Position numbers and translations under genes: made by a program
The notes under the pieces: model-generated
Seen by the model: only the letters and a program-made list of their open reading frames with translations
Database searches by the model: none
What the model was told of the DNA's origin: nothing
DNA from: Bacillus subtilis
Lineage (GTDB): Bacteria > Pseudomonadota > Alphaproteobacteria > Rhizobiales > Rhizobiaceae
Direction: 5' to 3'
Assembly: GCA_021733665.1 (NCBI GenBank)
Contig: JAHREI010000002.1
Coordinates: 620,001 to 684,000 of the forward strand
DNA length: 64,000 bases
Shown here: positions 1 through 8,115 of the stretch, in pieces
How positions within the stretch are numbered: position 1 is the first letter of the stretch
Layout: each line of letters starts with the position of its first letter

Positions 1-380
1 GTAATCGCGCCGTCCGAAATTGCCTGCGCATATTCCTGCATCACATCAGATACAGACTTACTCAAACGGGACATGTCACCGATATCGGGCAAGGTACTGC
101 CAAAATTCTGATTACCAAGCGACACCAACTTAAAACCAAGCTGCGCGGCCATAATGGACACAATGCCGTTCGAGCGCGTGTCGAGCATCAAATCCATAGC
201 CACATCAATCGGCATATGATTGATCGCCTCATCAGGTGCGCCATAACGAGATAGCGCAGAGGCATTAACCCGCGTCACTTTTTCAAAAGCAGAAACGCCA
301 CCGGCCATTGGCAGCAAACGGCGCACCGCTGCTTTCAGCGCCTGCCTGTCATGCTCAGTTGTGGGGCGAATTTTCACCAT
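1..380 (-). CDS. Phage CII-like regulatory protein (C-terminus off the window)
   Basis: The reading frame starts with ATG at base 380 behind a GAGG ribosome-binding site and runs off the left edge after about 126 codons. The protein begins MVKIRPTTEHDRQALKAA and contains RRLLPMAGGVSAFEKVTRV followed by SRYGAPDEAINHMPIDVAMD. This pattern (helix, SxYG, then MPxDV and a long helical tail) is that of the phage regulatory CII family, transcription activators that favour lysogeny in temperate phages. It lies downstream of a Cro-like gene and an intervening terminator, the same order as lambda cro-tR1-cII. The family assignment is by eye; the missing C-terminus prevents a length check. The alternative is an unnamed phage early protein. 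Confidence 0.6.
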   Translation of the reverse strand, partial: MVKIRPTTEHDRQALKAAVRRLLPMAGGVSAFEKVTRVNASALSRYGAPDEAINHMPIDVAMDLMLDTRSNGIVSIMAAQLGFKLVSLGNQNFGSTLPDIGDMSRLSKSVSDVMQEYAQAISDGAI

Positions 381-392
381 GCAATAACCTCA

Positions 393-442
393 TAAAAAAG
401 ACCCGTCTTCGCGCTTACAAGGGCGAAAGCACGAAGACAGGC
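393..442 (-). terminator. Intrinsic terminator between the Cro-like and CII-like genes
   Basis: Read on the minus strand, an imperfect hairpin (GTCTTCG pairing with CGAAGAC, continued inside by GCTT/AAGC) is followed by TCTTTTTT. The ribosome-binding site of the CII-like gene begins directly after the T-run. Position and form correspond to lambda tR1, which would make CII expression depend on read-through or antitermination. Confidence 0.6.
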
Positions 443-543
443 CAGCATCTGCCGTGGGAGGAACCGACAGAGATCAGGGAAAAAATGAGTGAGTGATTTT
501 CGGTGACAGCCGCACTGCGGTCGTGCTTGGTGAGGAAGCACAC

Positions 544-789
544 TCATTGCACCACCTCATCAACAGAAGGACGATCAATGCCCTCAGGCCAGACTGTATG
601 TTCAGGCCAATTCAGGGAGAACCAACGAATACCTAACTCAAATCGGTCAGTGGTGATCCCTGCCCCTGCTTCCAAACGAGCAATGACTTTACCATCACCA
701 AAAACGAGCGTCGAAACTCGCGAAACACTTAAAGATTTCGCGCAAGCATATCGTTTTGAAATTTCTATAAGAGCTGTTTTCAACATCAT
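544..789 (-). CDS. Small Cro-like prophage protein
   Basis: This is an 81-residue protein beginning MMLKTALIEISKRYACAKS. The first part (SLSVSRVSTLVFGDGKVIAR) reads as a short helix-turn-helix-like segment. The rest (RFELGIRWFSLNWPEH...WPEGIDRP) is a tryptophan-rich tail often seen in small proteins that sit opposite the repressor in Rhizobiales prophages. It is divergent from the CI-like repressor and its start lies next to the operator pair. No good ribosome-binding site is visible, and a promoter in the operators would leave almost no leader, so translation may be leaderless. Cro function is inferred from position, not from a clear domain hit. Confidence 0.6.
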   Translation of the reverse strand: MMLKTALIEISKRYACAKSLSVSRVSTLVFGDGKVIARLEAGAGITTDRFELGIRWFSLNWPEHTVWPEGIDRPSVDEVVQ

Positions 790-801
790 GAAAACATCAA
801 T

Positions 802-840
802 GCGATAAATTTACCGCGCAGTCAACGGTATTTATATCGC
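802..840. promoter_or_regulatory. Repressor operator pair, right-operator-like
   Basis: Two 16-bp quasi-palindromes lie between the divergent Cro-like and CI-like genes: GCGATAAATTTACCGC (802-817) and ACGGTATTTATATCGC (825-840), with centres 23 bp apart. On the minus strand a TTGACT box sits just upstream of the first copy. The same motif recurs as two exact copies after the repressor gene, so these are very probably binding sites of the CI-like repressor. Confidence 0.75.
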
Positions 841-856
841 TAAGAAAGAGATCAAA

Positions 857-1504
857 ATGCGGTTAAGATACCTCATTATGACAAATGATATTAAAGAACG
901 CATCCGTCAAAGACTTGAAAAGCTAAACCTTTCAATGCGCAGCGCCTCCTTAGAGGCGGGGCTAAGCGATGCCTTTATCCGCAACATTGTGACTGGAAAA
1001 TCCGCATCACCACGCGGTGTCAATCTAACCAAACTTGCCCAGGTTCTTCGGACTACAGAAGCATGGCTACAGGATGGAGAAGGCCTACCCGATGCACCAA
1101 TTGGCTTCAGGCCAGCCACAACAACCTATATCCCATTAATATCATGGGTCAGTGCAGGTGAACTTAGCCATCAAGACAGTATTGAGGACTTTAGTTTCTA
1201 CCCCACCGTATCAGCATCCGACCTCCCAGAAGGCGACTGGATAGCTTTACGTGTTGACGGCCCATCAATGAATAAAATCTCACCGCCCGACTCAATCATT
1301 TTAGTCAATCGAGCAGATAAAAGACTTGTCACCAATGGCTGCTATGTCATCGCGGACGAAACCGGACAAGCAACATACAAACGCTATCGGCCGAATGATA
1401 ATCCACCATTTCAGCCAGCATCATACAAAGATATCCCAGCCCCAACGCTGGAAGGAGCAATCACTATCATTGGTCGCGTAAAGCGATCCATCATTGATAT
1501 GTGA
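857..1504 (+). CDS. CI-like XRE/S24 phage repressor with self-cleavage domain
   Basis: A 215-residue repressor. Residues 9-70 form an XRE helix-turn-helix (MRSASLEAGLSDAFIRNIVTG). Residues 91-215 are a LexA/CI-type S24 peptidase domain. The Ala100-Gly101 bond in WVSAGE is the expected cleavage site, Ser137 (DGPSMNK) the nucleophile and Lys175 (ATYKRY) the base. Such repressors hold the prophage silent and are inactivated by RecA filaments after DNA damage; a recA gene lies 36 kb away. The ATG at 857 has an AAGAAAGAG ribosome-binding site; an internal ATG at 878 would also fit the family N-terminus. Operators lie immediately upstream and again downstream of the gene, so it probably autoregulates. 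Confidence 0.9.
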   Translation: MRLRYLIMTNDIKERIRQRLEKLNLSMRSASLEAGLSDAFIRNIVTGKSASPRGVNLTKLAQVLRTTEAWLQDGEGLPDAPIGFRPATTTYIPLISWVSAGELSHQDSIEDFSFYPTVSASDLPEGDWIALRVDGPSMNKISPPDSIILVNRADKRLVTNGCYVIADETGQATYKRYRPNDNPPFQPASYKDIPAPTLEGAITIIGRVKRSIIDM

Positions 1505-1579
1505 ACCCTAACACCAAGCAGCAACACAATAAACGGCACGATTTGATTCTCACCGATCAAATAACAACACAACACGCAT

Positions 1580-1632
1580 GCGGTATATTTATCGCGCAAG
1601 GTATTGACGCGGTATATTTATCGCATTATCAA
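1580..1632 (+). promoter_or_regulatory. Second operator pair overlapping a promoter for the int operon
   Basis: Two exact copies of GCGGTATATTTATCGC lie at 1580-1595 and 1609-1624, with centres 29 bp apart. A TTGACG box (1604-1609) precedes the second copy and TTATCA (1626-1631) follows it with a 16-bp spacer. Repressor binding would therefore cover the promoter core. The copies match the operators on the other side of the repressor gene, giving an OL/OR-like layout. Confidence 0.75.
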
Positions 1633-1703
1633 TTAAGCCATACCGCACGGTGAATGGCTTAATTGACGCCTTTCACCTCCACTAAACAATCGGAGGTGCA
1701 TTT
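1631..1703 (+). promoter_or_regulatory. Leader with two hairpins, the second masking a ribosome-binding site
   Basis: AATTAAGCCAT (1631-1641) pairs perfectly with ATGGCTTAATT (1654-1664); inside its loop ACCG and CGGT can also pair. Directly after it, CACCTCC (1674-1680) is the exact complement of the Shine-Dalgarno GGAGGTG (1692-1698) of the next gene, with an 11-nt loop. The second hairpin would hide the ribosome-binding site. The first may be a protein-binding palindrome or an RNA element. Confidence 0.6.
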
Positions 1704-1922
1704 ATGATTATTTATGAAACACACCCTACACCAACACCTACAGACGGTGAGCTGAGCATTGTCTCCCACATGGCAGCGACTATGCAAGATATGGATGCTG
1801 CAGGCGACCCGGTAACGCCTGACAATCTTAGACTGCGCGGCTACTCATCCGAAGATATCACCCGCTACGGGCTCAAAGCCGCCCATCTCGCACGTTCTCT
1901 CTCTGTCAAAAATGTCAACTAA
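1704..1922 (+). CDS. Small prophage early protein, unknown function
   Basis: A 72-residue protein, MIIYETHPTPTPTDGELS..., with a proline/threonine-rich start and a helical C-terminal half (LRLRGYSSEDITRYGLKAA). It has no transmembrane segment or recognised catalytic motif. The ATG follows a strong GGAGGTG ribosome-binding site that can be sequestered by an upstream hairpin. It is the first gene of the rightward operon that ends with the integrase, so an early or regulatory role is plausible. I do not recognise a family. Confidence 0.7.
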   Translation: MIIYETHPTPTPTDGELSIVSHMAATMQDMDAAGDPVTPDNLRLRGYSSEDITRYGLKAAHLARSLSVKNVN

Positions 1923-1936
1923 AGGAGGGAGTAAAC

Positions 1937-2458
1937 ATGCCTAATCATGTCATCAATGAAGTGATTTTACACGGTACAAAGCTAAAGGATGTGCAAAAGC
2001 ACCTCTTAGATCATGAAGGTCGTCTAAGCTTCGCGGTTCTGCTACCGCTGCCATTGAACTACTGGTCTGGCAGTGTCGGACAAAAACATGAAAAAGCATT
2101 TCCGGGCACACATCTAAATGCCGCCACAACAATGTGGGGTACGAAATGGGATGCCTACGGAGGGACTACAATACAGGAGACTGAAAGTGGTGTTGTCATT
2201 CAGTTTCAAAGCGCTTGGAACCACCCCAGAGGCTGGGTCTGCGCATTATTCAATACAGTTCAATGCGCAATAACAGCCAGCTGGCTCAGCGAAGGCGGCG
2301 CAGCTGCTCAAATTGAGCATTATAAATGGGACTGCCCGACAATGCTTGGCCAACCAACATGGGACTTTGAGACACTTAATGACGGTTGCGCAGAGCACAG
2401 ACGCTTACACAAATTACTTTGGGGCGTAGAGGAATTCACCGATGTCGACGAAGAATAA
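1937..2458 (+). CDS. YubB/DUF1281-type ferredoxin-like-fold protein
   Basis: A 173-residue protein with the family hallmarks MPNHVINEV at the start, LPLPLNYW in the middle and MWGTKWDAY around residue 67. These are typical of plasmid and phage proteins of the DUF1281/Api92-like group, which have a predicted ferredoxin-like N-terminal domain and no established biochemical function. The start is set by an excellent AAAGGAGGG ribosome-binding site 8 bases upstream. It lies 14 bases after the previous gene and is co-directional with the integrase. The group is common on mobile elements, which supports the prophage reading here. A link to host takeover or conjugation would be guesswork. Confidence 0.75.
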   Translation: MPNHVINEVILHGTKLKDVQKHLLDHEGRLSFAVLLPLPLNYWSGSVGQKHEKAFPGTHLNAATTMWGTKWDAYGGTTIQETESGVVIQFQSAWNHPRGWVCALFNTVQCAITASWLSEGGAAAQIEHYKWDCPTMLGQPTWDFETLNDGCAEHRRLHKLLWGVEEFTDVDEE

Positions 2459-2599
2459 TCAACATCCCTATACGAAGAGTTCATCACGCATTTTCATCAG
2501 GTTCTGTCGCATCATATAGAGGCGAACGCACCAAATTAATCACCCCAACAACCAGATACTGCCACAACTGCCGCACCTTCCGGCAGAAGGAGAACTCGT

Positions 2600-2857
2600 A
2601 TGCAAATTAAGGTCAACATTAAAGCTCGTATGGCTCAAGCAGGCATCCGCGGTCGCCAATTGGCACCGCTACTCAATATCACCGAGCCAAATGTATCCTT
2701 GCTCATAAACGGCAAATCCAAATCCATTTCATATAAACAAATGGCTACATTGTGCCGGATATTGAACTGCCAACCCAACGACTTGTTTGAGATAGTGCAA
2801 TCAAACGCTGCACACCAATGCCCCAAGGAGGTGATTAAGAATGGATCACAAATCTGA
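2600..2857 (+). CDS. Small XRE-family DNA-binding protein
   Basis: An 85-residue protein that is almost entirely one Cro/CI-type helix-turn-helix: RGRQLAPLLNITEPNVSLL, then ISYKQMATLCRILNCQPNDL. The NCQPNDLFEI ending is typical of YozG-like minimal XRE regulators. The ribosome-binding site AGAAGGAG lies 8 bases before the ATG. A gap of about 140 bases separates it from the gene before. It could be an excision or operon regulator of the element. Its 3' end overlaps the next gene by 17 bases, suggesting translational coupling. Confidence 0.85.
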   Translation: MQIKVNIKARMAQAGIRGRQLAPLLNITEPNVSLLINGKSKSISYKQMATLCRILNCQPNDLFEIVQSNAAHQCPKEVIKNGSQI

Positions 2858-3029
2858 AAGGGAGAAAATGCGCTACACCCGCGCGCAAATCCGCAGTGCG
2901 GCGATCATCGCCAAAGAACAGGGCGTGAGCGTGCGCTTGGAGGCCGATGGCTCTTTATCAGTGCAACCTGCACCACTCACAGATACCTATCCTCTTTTGA
3001 TTGACCAGAAAAACATTGTGCGGCTGTAA
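2841..3029 (+). CDS. Small prophage protein preceding the integrase
   Basis: A 62-residue protein, MDHKSEREKMRYTRAQIRSAAIIA..., basic and helical at the front, followed by a short beta-like tail (VSVRLEADGSLSVQP). The start has an AAGGAGGTG ribosome-binding site inside the end of the previous gene, and its stop codon overlaps the integrase ATG (TAATG). This position is typical of excisionase or recombination-directionality factors, but the sequence has no clear Xis helix-turn-helix, so that role is only a possibility. Confidence 0.7.
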   Translation: MDHKSEREKMRYTRAQIRSAAIIAKEQGVSVRLEADGSLSVQPAPLTDTYPLLIDQKNIVRL

Positions 3030-4108
3030 TGATCCAAAACAAGCGTAAATTGCCGCTTCATGTGGTTAGGGAAGTGAGCCGACACGGCAAAATCAAATAC
3101 TTTTACCGGATTGGTAAAGGTGTGCGCGTAAGGCTGCCTGATGATATAAATTCGCGGGATTTTAAAGCGGCATATAAACAAGCTGTAGCTGGATATAAGC
3201 TGATAGAAGTTCCGCGAGGCATCCCGACACAACCCTACAGTTTACGCTGGCTTATTGATCGATATCGTGAAAGCTCTACCTGGAAAGCCTTTTCAAAAGC
3301 CACGCAACGGCAACGGGAAAATATCTTCATTGAGGCCATCAAACGCTCTAACAATGCACGTTACACGACCATTGACCGGCGCTCGATGGCAATGGCAGTA
3401 GAAGCACGCTCTGACACGCCGGCGCAAGCAAACCACTTCCTAAAAGCCATGCGCGGTCTGTTCAGTTGGGCGCTGCAGAATGATTATGTTGCGATTGATC
3501 CGACAGCCGGCGTGCTGCCCTTGAAATACAAATCAGATGGCTTTGCGCCTTGGACGATGGATGATTTGCTCCAGTTTTATGATAGATGGCCGGTGGGAAC
3601 AAAAGCTCGCCTTGCAGTGGAGTTATTACTGCATACCGGCTTGCGCAGATCTGATGTTGTTCAAGCTGGTCAACAGCATATGCGCGGAAACATATTCAGT
3701 ATTAAAACCCAAAAGACCGGATCACAGATAACGGTAGAATTTCCTAAAGCACTAATAGATGTGATTTCCGTGACTGAAACCGGCCCTAACTCATTTCTCA
3801 TCAGTGAATCTGGCAAGCCTTTTGAAACAGCCAGCTTTGGAAACTGGTTCCGAGACCGATGTAACGATGCCAAGATTAACAAAAGTGCGCATGGTTTGCG
3901 CAAACTCTCTGCAACACTTGCAGCCGAAGCTGGTGCAGCCACTCATGAGCTAATGGCACAATATGGCTGGTCAAATGTGAAACAGGCAGAACTCTACACA
4001 AAAGGTGCCGACAGAGTGCGCCTTGGAATTAAAAACTCAAAACGTGTTGCCGACCAGATTGAAAGCGAAATCATTCGGACACGAAATGAGAAAGCTAAAA
4101 AGAACTGA
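3029..4108 (+). CDS. int: Tyrosine recombinase (phage integrase)
   Basis: A 359-residue site-specific recombinase. The N-terminal part (1-75) resembles an arm-type DNA-binding region, residues 76-165 a core-binding domain, and 175-340 the catalytic domain. Catalytic residues visible are Arg206 (HTGLRRSD), His288 and Arg291 (HGLRK), Trp314 (YGWSN, in the position of the usual histidine) and the nucleophile Tyr323 (AELYTKGAD). It is the last gene of the operon governed by the second operator pair and marks the right end of the element. No tRNA fragment or obvious repeat is seen just downstream, so the attachment site is not identified. Confidence 0.92.
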   Translation: MIQNKRKLPLHVVREVSRHGKIKYFYRIGKGVRVRLPDDINSRDFKAAYKQAVAGYKLIEVPRGIPTQPYSLRWLIDRYRESSTWKAFSKATQRQRENIFIEAIKRSNNARYTTIDRRSMAMAVEARSDTPAQANHFLKAMRGLFSWALQNDYVAIDPTAGVLPLKYKSDGFAPWTMDDLLQFYDRWPVGTKARLAVELLLHTGLRRSDVVQAGQQHMRGNIFSIKTQKTGSQITVEFPKALIDVISVTETGPNSFLISESGKPFETASFGNWFRDRCNDAKINKSAHGLRKLSATLAAEAGAATHELMAQYGWSNVKQAELYTKGADRVRLGIKNSKRVADQIESEIIRTRNEKAKKN

Positions 4109-4149
4109 CTGTATTGTCACAGTATCGTTCAAAAGAAGAATATGTGCTT

Positions 4150-4193
4150 GATAAAAAAATAGGCCAGACAAGTTGTCTGGCCTATTCATTTTT
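4150..4193. terminator. Bidirectional terminator between integrase and autotransporter
   Basis: TAGGCCAGACA (4160-4170) pairs with TGTCTGGCCTA (4174-4184) around a 3-nt loop. An A-rich run precedes it and a T-rich run follows, so it can stop transcription from both convergent genes. Confidence 0.85.
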
Positions 4194-4206
4194 ATATTAA
4201 ATACAA

Positions 4207-7200
4207 TCACCATTTAACTCTGAAACCAACAGTGCCTTTATATGCATAACTGTCACCAAAGTTCTTAAGGCTGGTGTTAACCGTACCCTCACCATAAATA
4301 GAATATTTGTCATCATTCCAATTATAGGAACCACCTAGGCCGATCCCGCCCCACAAGCTTTCGCGCTTACTTGTGAAGCCAACGCCACTCACATCGACCT
4401 TCGTGCCACTCAAAAATTCATTATAGAGATTGGCAATGCCGTAGACATAGCTCCGGTTCGTTGTTCCCTGATCATTGAGCCACGAGTTTTGATAATCTGC
4501 TGTAATCCCAAGACGACCCTGCAGGCTATCAGCACGATCCTTTGATACATGACCATTGAACTGATCTGTGAAGCTGTCAAAACGCACATTCGAATATATC
4601 AACTGTGCTTGTGGCGTGATAGACCAGTTTTCATTCAGCGTCACTCGTTTACCGAGCTCCGTTGAAACAGCATAACCGAGTCCATTATTACCATCGACAA
4701 GAGAACGACCGGCAGTCCTAGAGCTCAAATCACTATCGTACCATGTGACCTTCGCCTGATTATCAATGTAAAAGCCGTTTTCTCCATACCAAGTCAGAGT
4801 GCCGCCAAAACCATAACCATTCGTTTTGATATCGCCATCACCATGCTCTGAGTATACGTCTGCTTTTCCATTTACATAATGAACTGTAACTCCACCGATT
4901 AATTTTCCATTTTCAGTTTCATGCAGCAAACCGTCCAGTCCAGCCTGCATTTTGAACATATTATAATCGTAATCGGTACCGGATGTCGTTTCTTTCGAAG
5001 TGATCTTAGTATGAGAGCCTTCAATTCGACCCCATATGCCATTTTCTTCGATCAACACACCAGCTTCTTCAGCTGGAGCGTATGGCTGAACGGCATCTGC
5101 GCCCTGCGTGAGTACTCTGTTGCCCGCATTATTCCAGTAACGATTACCTACACGCTGTTGCAAAGTTGGCAGGCCATTCAAGCCCAAAAGCAACTGAGGA
5201 TAAGCCTCATAAATTGGCACGCCAGCAGTGTATTGCTCCTCAGGATCAACCGGCTTATCAGGTTCATTTAACTGAGAACGCAAATACCAATCATTATCTA
5301 AATTCTCATCACCGTATTCATCGATGGTAGAGGTATTAGCGGGATTGGCTCCTTTATAAAGACCATACGCGTAAGCACCGGCACCAACAACGGTGCGGCC
5401 TTTAAACTGATATGCATTGGTAGCTGAGCCATCCAGAGCAAAAGCATCATTTGTTGTTGTGCCATTATTTTCGGAGCGCACAAGCTTAATACCATGCCCT
5501 GGCTCTGTTGCAGCTCCCGCATTGCCAGTATCCGTGTTCATAATACGGACAAGGGTCTGCCCTGATATAGCATGCCCATCATTTATAAGGCGATCGCTAT
5601 CCGAACCACTGCCACCCAAAAACGTATCCAGCTGAAGCAAGGCATTACCGCTACCGACATAATCTCCTTTAAGTGTCAGAGTATTGCCAGCAACACCATC
5701 TGATAGATTTAAAATACCGGCAGTGCTTGCGATATTTCCGGCCAGAGTAAAATCGCCAAAAGCATCAACACGCGCATTATTAGTTAGATTGAGCTGCGTA
5801 AAAGTTGAGGTAGTGGATGAAGTGGTTCCACCCTTCTCCTTCAGCAACCAGACACCAGCCTTATCAAGATTGACGTTAAGGGTAGAGGCCGTATTTGTAT
5901 TTAACAGCCCCTGCATAGTTCCTTCAGAGAAATTGAAGTTAACCAAACTCCCTTTGTTCGCTGCACCATCCACATTTAAGAGCCATCCATTAGCAGCGCT
6001 TGTCAGTGCGCTTTGTGCTCCTCGCACATTCAGCTCATACTCTGCCTGATCATTAGCAACATTGATAAGGTTAGCGGTCTGAGAGGTGGTATTAGCGACC
6101 AGGTTATTAAATGATGTGACTGTTTTAGCTGCCCCCGATGCATCTTTATCGCCACGAATTGAAAGGGCTGTCTGAGCACTTTTAATCGTTGTACTACTGC
6201 TATCTTTATTGGCATCGAGCAATGCACCCTGCCAAATAATATCAACTGTAGCACTATTGGCTGCATTCAGTGTATCGAGCACCATAGTGCCATCAGAGTA
6301 CAATTTACCAGAGCCGGTTCCTATGGCTCTTGTCTTACCTATCAGTATGGCATTTGCTCTGCTCGACTGGCTGGTTACCTTGATATTACTGTTATTAAGA
6401 TGAACCTGTGAATCCCCACCGGAAATATAAATACCGACTGCATCATTTCGTTGGGCTTGCAGATCAATACTCAGGTTCTGTTTTACATCCACATAACCTG
6501 AAGAACCATTTCCTGAACTTGCTCCAGCCCCCTGGATGGCACGAATACCAACCAGCAAAGGATAGCTAGGGAAAAAGCCTGCCTGACTGGCAGAGCTCAT
6601 TTTAATATCAAGATTATCAAACTCAGCTCTGGAATACATTCCGTTGAATGCTGCAGTTTCACCTGCATTTACTGATGAGCCGGTGACAATACCATAATGC
6701 TCAAACCGGCCACCACCGAGACTGCCATCATTACCAGACGGCAAATTCAGCATTGTCAGGTTGAGTGTCCCGATCTTCATCGTTGAGCCATGCGAAACAC
6801 CTGCGCCAATTTTCGCAATATGATCGCCAGCTGGTTTTGCTGCATTTGCATCTGTTGTTGTGATCGTCAGATTAATCGTTTTTCCAGATGCATCAAATGT
6901 TGAGATTGTGGTTGGGCTTGCGCCTGATACAGAAATACCACCGCTCCCTTTGAGGATCGTGGTGATATCACTGCCGATAGTCATGACATTATTCTTACCA
7001 CCCTGGCTATAAAGCTGAAAACCAAGGTTCCAGACACTGGTATTTCCTATGACCGGGGCGACAGTGTTAATTTCACAGCTGGTTTGATTTATTGAGCCAT
7101 TTGCCCCTAGAGCAAAGGAACCATTAGCGTTTGCAGTACAGGCTGCGGCTAACGCTGACGAACTACCCAACACAACTGGCGCCATTGCAAGCATTAACAG

Positions 7201-7269
7201 AACAGACGCTGAGCTGGTTATTGAGACCAGAGCTGTTTGGGACAAAAGAGAATGCTTAAATTTATGCAT
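4207..7269 (-). CDS. Autotransporter (type Va secretion) with large passenger domain
   Basis: A 1020-residue surface protein. An extended signal peptide spans about residues 1-43 (basic MHKFKHSLLSQ, a long hydrophobic core, cut near SALAAA). A Gly/Ser/Asn/Thr-rich passenger of about 650 residues with repetitive beta-helix-like sequence follows. After a linker, the last roughly 270 residues form the beta-barrel, starting near GVLIEENGIWGRIEGS and ending in GTVGFRVKW with a C-terminal aromatic residue. I chose the ATG at 7269, which follows a GGTGGGGG ribosome-binding stretch; the frame also extends to a TTG at 7302. Adhesion is the usual role of such proteins, but no catalytic motif is visible. 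It lies directly beyond the integrase with a shared terminator and has an AT-rich upstream region. Confidence 0.9.
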   Translation of the reverse strand: MHKFKHSLLSQTALVSITSSASVLLMLAMAPVVLGSSSALAAACTANANGSFALGANGSINQTSCEINTVAPVIGNTSVWNLGFQLYSQGGKNNVMTIGSDITTILKGSGGISVSGASPTTISTFDASGKTINLTITTTDANAAKPAGDHIAKIGAGVSHGSTMKIGTLNLTMLNLPSGNDGSLGGGRFEHYGIVTGSSVNAGETAAFNGMYSRAEFDNLDIKMSSASQAGFFPSYPLLVGIRAIQGAGASSGNGSSGYVDVKQNLSIDLQAQRNDAVGIYISGGDSQVHLNNSNIKVTSQSSRANAILIGKTRAIGTGSGKLYSDGTMVLDTLNAANSATVDIIWQGALLDANKDSSSTTIKSAQTALSIRGDKDASGAAKTVTSFNNLVANTTSQTANLINVANDQAEYELNVRGAQSALTSAANGWLLNVDGAANKGSLVNFNFSEGTMQGLLNTNTASTLNVNLDKAGVWLLKEKGGTTSSTTSTFTQLNLTNNARVDAFGDFTLAGNIASTAGILNLSDGVAGNTLTLKGDYVGSGNALLQLDTFLGGSGSDSDRLINDGHAISGQTLVRIMNTDTGNAGAATEPGHGIKLVRSENNGTTTNDAFALDGSATNAYQFKGRTVVGAGAYAYGLYKGANPANTSTIDEYGDENLDNDWYLRSQLNEPDKPVDPEEQYTAGVPIYEAYPQLLLGLNGLPTLQQRVGNRYWNNAGNRVLTQGADAVQPYAPAEEAGVLIEENGIWGRIEGSHTKITSKETTSGTDYDYNMFKMQAGLDGLLHETENGKLIGGVTVHYVNGKADVYSEHGDGDIKTNGYGFGGTLTWYGENGFYIDNQAKVTWYDSDLSSRTAGRSLVDGNNGLGYAVSTELGKRVTLNENWSITPQAQLIYSNVRFDSFTDQFNGHVSKDRADSLQGRLGITADYQNSWLNDQGTTNRSYVYGIANLYNEFLSGTKVDVSGVGFTSKRESLWGGIGLGGSYNWNDDKYSIYGEGTVNTSLKNFGDSYAYKGTVGFRVKW

Positions 7270-7346
7270 GTGTACCCCCACCGCAGCACAAGATTTACCC
7301 AACGGAAAAGTAATTTGCTATCTGCGTAAAACAAGGGGATTATTTT

Positions 7347-7380
7347 TCTAATTTTATAAAATGACAATCTAATTTTATAA
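7347..7380 (-). promoter_or_regulatory. Direct repeats in the autotransporter promoter region
   Basis: TCTAATTTTATAA occurs exactly at 7347-7359 and 7368-7380, 21 bp apart (two helical turns), about 80-110 bases upstream of the autotransporter start. On the minus strand the repeats provide TATAAA-like -10 candidates. They may be paired binding sites of a regulator or duplicated promoter elements. Confidence 0.4.
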
Positions 7381-8021
7381 TAGGATATTTTTATTCTCTC
7401 TTAAGTTGCAAATAAATCACTGGTTGTGTCCATGCATATTTAAGCGAGTAATTATATAAATATAGATTGCTCTCATCATTAATGACTAATTCATTCACTC
7501 TATTTGTGCAGTGAGATAAGAATTAAAAACGGATGCATATCTTGCCTAACACACCAGGCACTTAAGGAATAAACGAGCACAGCGAAAACTATTGCGGCAC
7601 GATAATAAAAGCCCTCAGCAGAATTATTCGTAATACATCAAGACAATAACAAGATTACGTGCAGGAATGCATATGAGGGTTCAAAGCACTGGTATCACGA
7701 GCATTTACATGATTGAGCTGACTACGGGTTTGGCACTAGCGGATGTTTCAGCGCTATCGGTATGAATTGAAATCCCCCCCTCAGCATCCGTGGCGCTTGG
7801 ACCTCCACATAAAGCAGCCGTTTTTGCCAGCCCTTTTTGCCAATTTCACTGCAACGGCCGCAGTGATCATTTGCCTACCAATGCAAACAAATTCGCATGT
7901 ATGTAAAATAGAAAAATTACGCTGAGAAAAAGCTGTTAGACATTGGTCTACCCCGCACCTTTACTAACGGTGAGGGAATTTCCATTAAATACGCAGATAA
8001 AACAAAGACTTAAGGAAAGGA
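7381..8021. other. Gene-free, partly AT-rich intergenic stretch
   Basis: No open frame here has a ribosome-binding site or a convincing protein sequence. The part nearest the autotransporter is AT-rich and probably carries its upstream control region. The rest shows no RNA gene or repeat that I can recognise. Confidence 0.5.
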
Positions 8022-8095
8022 TGGAGGCCTCGCCCGGAATCGAACCGGGGTGCAAGGATTTGCAGTCCTCTGCGTAACCACTCCGCCACGAGGCC
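8022..8095 (-). tRNA. tRNA-Cys (GCA)
   Basis: A complete 74-nt cloverleaf on the minus strand, starting GGCCTCG and ending CGAGGCC plus TCCA, so the CCA end is encoded. The anticodon loop CTGCAAA gives anticodon GCA. The TTCGATT T-loop and the GTGGTTA D-loop are present. Confidence 0.97.
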
Positions 8096-8115
8096 ATCCG
8101 TATGTGGTTGACTGC

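Noticed and set aside
8022-8095. tRNA-Cys as the prophage attachment site
   Set aside because: It lies almost 4 kb from the integrase beyond a complete autotransporter gene, and no partial tRNA copy is seen near the integrase.
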